DNA from: Mytilus trossulus
Lineage: Eukaryota > Mollusca > Bivalvia > Mytilida > Mytilidae
DNA length: 64,000 nucleotides
Direction: 5' to 3'
Assembly: GCF_036588685.1 (NCBI RefSeq)
Contig: NC_086382.1
Location: forward strand, 70,281,999 to 70,345,998
The stretch's first letter is position 1, and each line of letters begins with the position of its first letter. Both the position numbers and the translations under genes were made by a program. Shown one piece after another: positions 61,900-64,000 of the stretch. Under the pieces are notes generated by a model. That model saw nothing but the letters and a program-made list of their open reading frames with translations, did not search any database and was not told the DNA's origin.

Positions 61900-64000
61900 T
61901 TTGAAGAAATGATATATATTTAACGTGGGTTAAAAAAAACAATAAAACAGTGATCCAAATAAAATAACACTTAAACAGTATATCGATACAGTGATAAATA
62001 CTCGAGTGTCATTTCCTATCATATTTAGTCAGATCCGTACATCTATTATGCTTAGTATATATAATCGTTAGATGAGTTAGAAACATATATTATAGAAGCT
62101 TCATTTTTCCCTTTCAAGAATCTGTCGATAAAGAATAGCTCAAGTTCAGCTTTCTTTGCAGACTAAAATAACTTCTTGTTCCAAATCTTCTAATTTCTTG
62201 AATCTGGTTTTCAACTTTTAAATATCCGAATGAATATGCTCAAACATCAAGACTAAGACTACTGTCTTTTGAACAAACTCAAAATATCCTTGGAAAGTAT
62301 AAGTAGAGACTTTTGTTATTATCTTTTTTTTTAATTCATTGGCCTTTGTCTGATCAAAGATCTACTATCATAACATATTTTTACAAACATTTTAAAAATT
62401 CTCTTCAAATATCCCTTATGGTCCTTAACTGATTTATAGAATATTATGTTCACTCCTCTTTGGAGATGTTGTTTATTTAGAAAGACACTAAGTGAATATG
62501 CTATACACATGTTAGTGATATATTTAAAAGCAGAAATGGGCATATACAAAAGACGAGGAAACGTTGGCAATTTATATCTTGTTTTTAAATCAGTGTTTTT
62601 CAGCAGATTTTTAGTGTCCAAACAATAGTGAATAGTGAATCAAGAAAAACACACTCAGGCTCTTTTAATTTGTGGAATAATGGGACCATCAATCTAATAT
62701 ATAGGTCCAGGAAAGTAAAACCACATGTGTAAATAAAGTAAGCTTTAAAATGCCATTAGCAGTTTGCAATATGAACGAAAGGACTTCAACAGAAATAACT
62801 TCCCTATCAATCAACATAAATAAATGAGACATGCATATAAGATATAAAATATATGTGTACAGTATGAAAATGAGAGACGAAAGATACCAAAGGTGAATTC
62901 AAGCTCACAAGTTTATCAAGTTTAACGAATGCTTAAAAACATTGAAAAATATGAAAAATGGTAAATCTCCAGGAATGGATGGATTTACAACAGAATTTTA
63001 TATCTATAAACTATCTATGTTTATTGCTATTGTTATATATATATTGACATACTAGTTTTTGTTTGATTGTATTTGAATTATCTCCCCTTGACTTAGGTTG
63101 ACATTTATTATGTGACTCTGTCCAACATGTTGTCCAACATGTTATCTGTTAATGATCTCTGGTGGCCTCTCCTGGTACCTCTCATGTTCAACATCATTGT
63201 ATAGGGAGTGATGCATGTGGCTAGAAAAGAAGGTTGATGACATCATTAACCTTATCAGCATATTCCGGTATTTTAATCCAGAGTGATAAAAGATGTGTAT
63301 CATCTAGTAGAAAATTTAGACCAATTAGCATAACTAACTTTTTAATTTTAGACTGTTATTGAAAAAAATAATATCAATATATGTATTATGAAATAACTAT
63401 ATAATTATATATCACAATATATATTTGGTGTATTTTCAGATGAAATAAAAATAAATTACAAAAAATAAAGTTTATCAAGGCCTGAATATAAACATTTTTG
63501 AATCAATTGCAATAAATGAAATATTATCGATGATCTGCCATAACTGAATGTCAAAAAACAAAAAATGACATAAGACAACTACGGACGAGTTTTTATAATT
63601 CAAACAGACAAACGAAGACATGGCAGGGTTACACCAGTCATTTAACGGTTAATGAACTTAAAATCAAAGGACTAAAAGTCAAATCGAGAGTCACTAATTT
63701 GTTAGAAATTAACGTCAAAAACAAAAAAAAACACAAATAATTTCATTGACAATTTTTGAATATGAAAGATCTTGTCTTGAAATATTTACTTTTTATTACA
63801 AATTATTATTTTACAGTCTACTATATTTTTGTTTTAGCTTTGATGAATGAAAAATTATTATATTTTAATGAGGCAAAGGATATATTTCTTTGCACAATGG
63901 AGCCATTTAAGTACCAAACAACATTGACTTTGTTTTCTTAGAAAAAAATTGATAAAAAAAAGTCATTATTAATATTTATCAAATATATTTTATGGTAAAT
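61900..64000. other. 5' flank of GMC-2 and AT-rich DNA, no gene recognised
   Basis: Apart from the LINE scrap at 62925-63020 I see no exon. The overlapping frames near 62331-62628 on both strands show no domain. No convincing GMC-2 promoter motif could be picked out upstream of 61899. Confidence 0.5.
62925..63020 (+). mobile_element. LINE reverse transcriptase scrap
   Basis: It reads NECLKTLKNMKNGKSPGMDG, then FTTEFY, which is the conserved start of LINE reverse transcriptase (N-K-SPG-DG-T-EFY). The match ends within 30 codons. Confidence 0.75.

Overview
The window looks like AT-rich genomic DNA from a bivalve mollusc, most likely a mussel (Mytilus or a close relative). It has long AT-rich introns with GT-AG borders, small secreted C-type lectins, mollusc-style GMC oxidoreductases, several dispersed repeat families I associate with mussel genomes, and many transposon relics. 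There are no bacterial-style operons. Nearly all long open frames are either exons of split genes or chance frames in repeats, so genes were rebuilt by exon phase and by comparing paralogues inside the window.

Layout. 1-2 kb: relic of a Ty3/Gypsy pol end, then a dispersed retroelement tail. 2.1-7.9 kb: a three-exon gene (+) for a small two-helix membrane protein of unknown function. 8.7-11.6 kb: a hammerhead-bearing retrozyme-like repeat followed by a 2.4 kb minisatellite that ends in an inverted copy of the repeat's terminus. 14.3-28.5 kb: two tandem C-type lectin genes (+), A and B; A has lost its signal-peptide exon to a retroelement. 32.4-33.1 kb: LINE relic (-). 34.4-41.9 kb: a broken GMC oxidoreductase gene (-) whose middle (most of exon 3 through exon 9) is gone and where a 350-bp satellite of 11 full units now sits. 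43.0-45.2 kb: a third lectin copy (+), C, with an intact signal exon but no exon 3. 47 kb: a dimeric retrozyme-like element with two intact hammerhead cores. 49.5-61.9 kb: a near-complete 11-exon GMC oxidoreductase gene (-, 607 codons) with one damaged splice acceptor and LINEs, MITEs and tandem arrays in its introns. 62-64 kb: no gene, one LINE scrap.

The main discovery is that every 350-bp satellite unit at 35.9-39.8 kb carries a complete type I hammerhead ribozyme on the minus strand (core CUGAAGA, stem II GACA/UGUC, GAAA, short stem III, cleavage after AUC). Diverged dispersed copies at 4.0, 8.7, 35.7, 47.0, 47.4 and 48.1 kb carry the same motif, intact at 47.0 and 47.4 kb, and the two subfamilies differ by compensatory base-pair changes in stems I, II and III. 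The array lies inside, and in the same direction as, the broken GMC gene whose first two exons are intact, so a transcript from that gene would pass through eleven self-cleaving units. Lectin and GMC copies alternate (lectin A, lectin B, GMC-1, lectin C, GMC-2), which suggests local segmental duplication followed by decay of individual copies.
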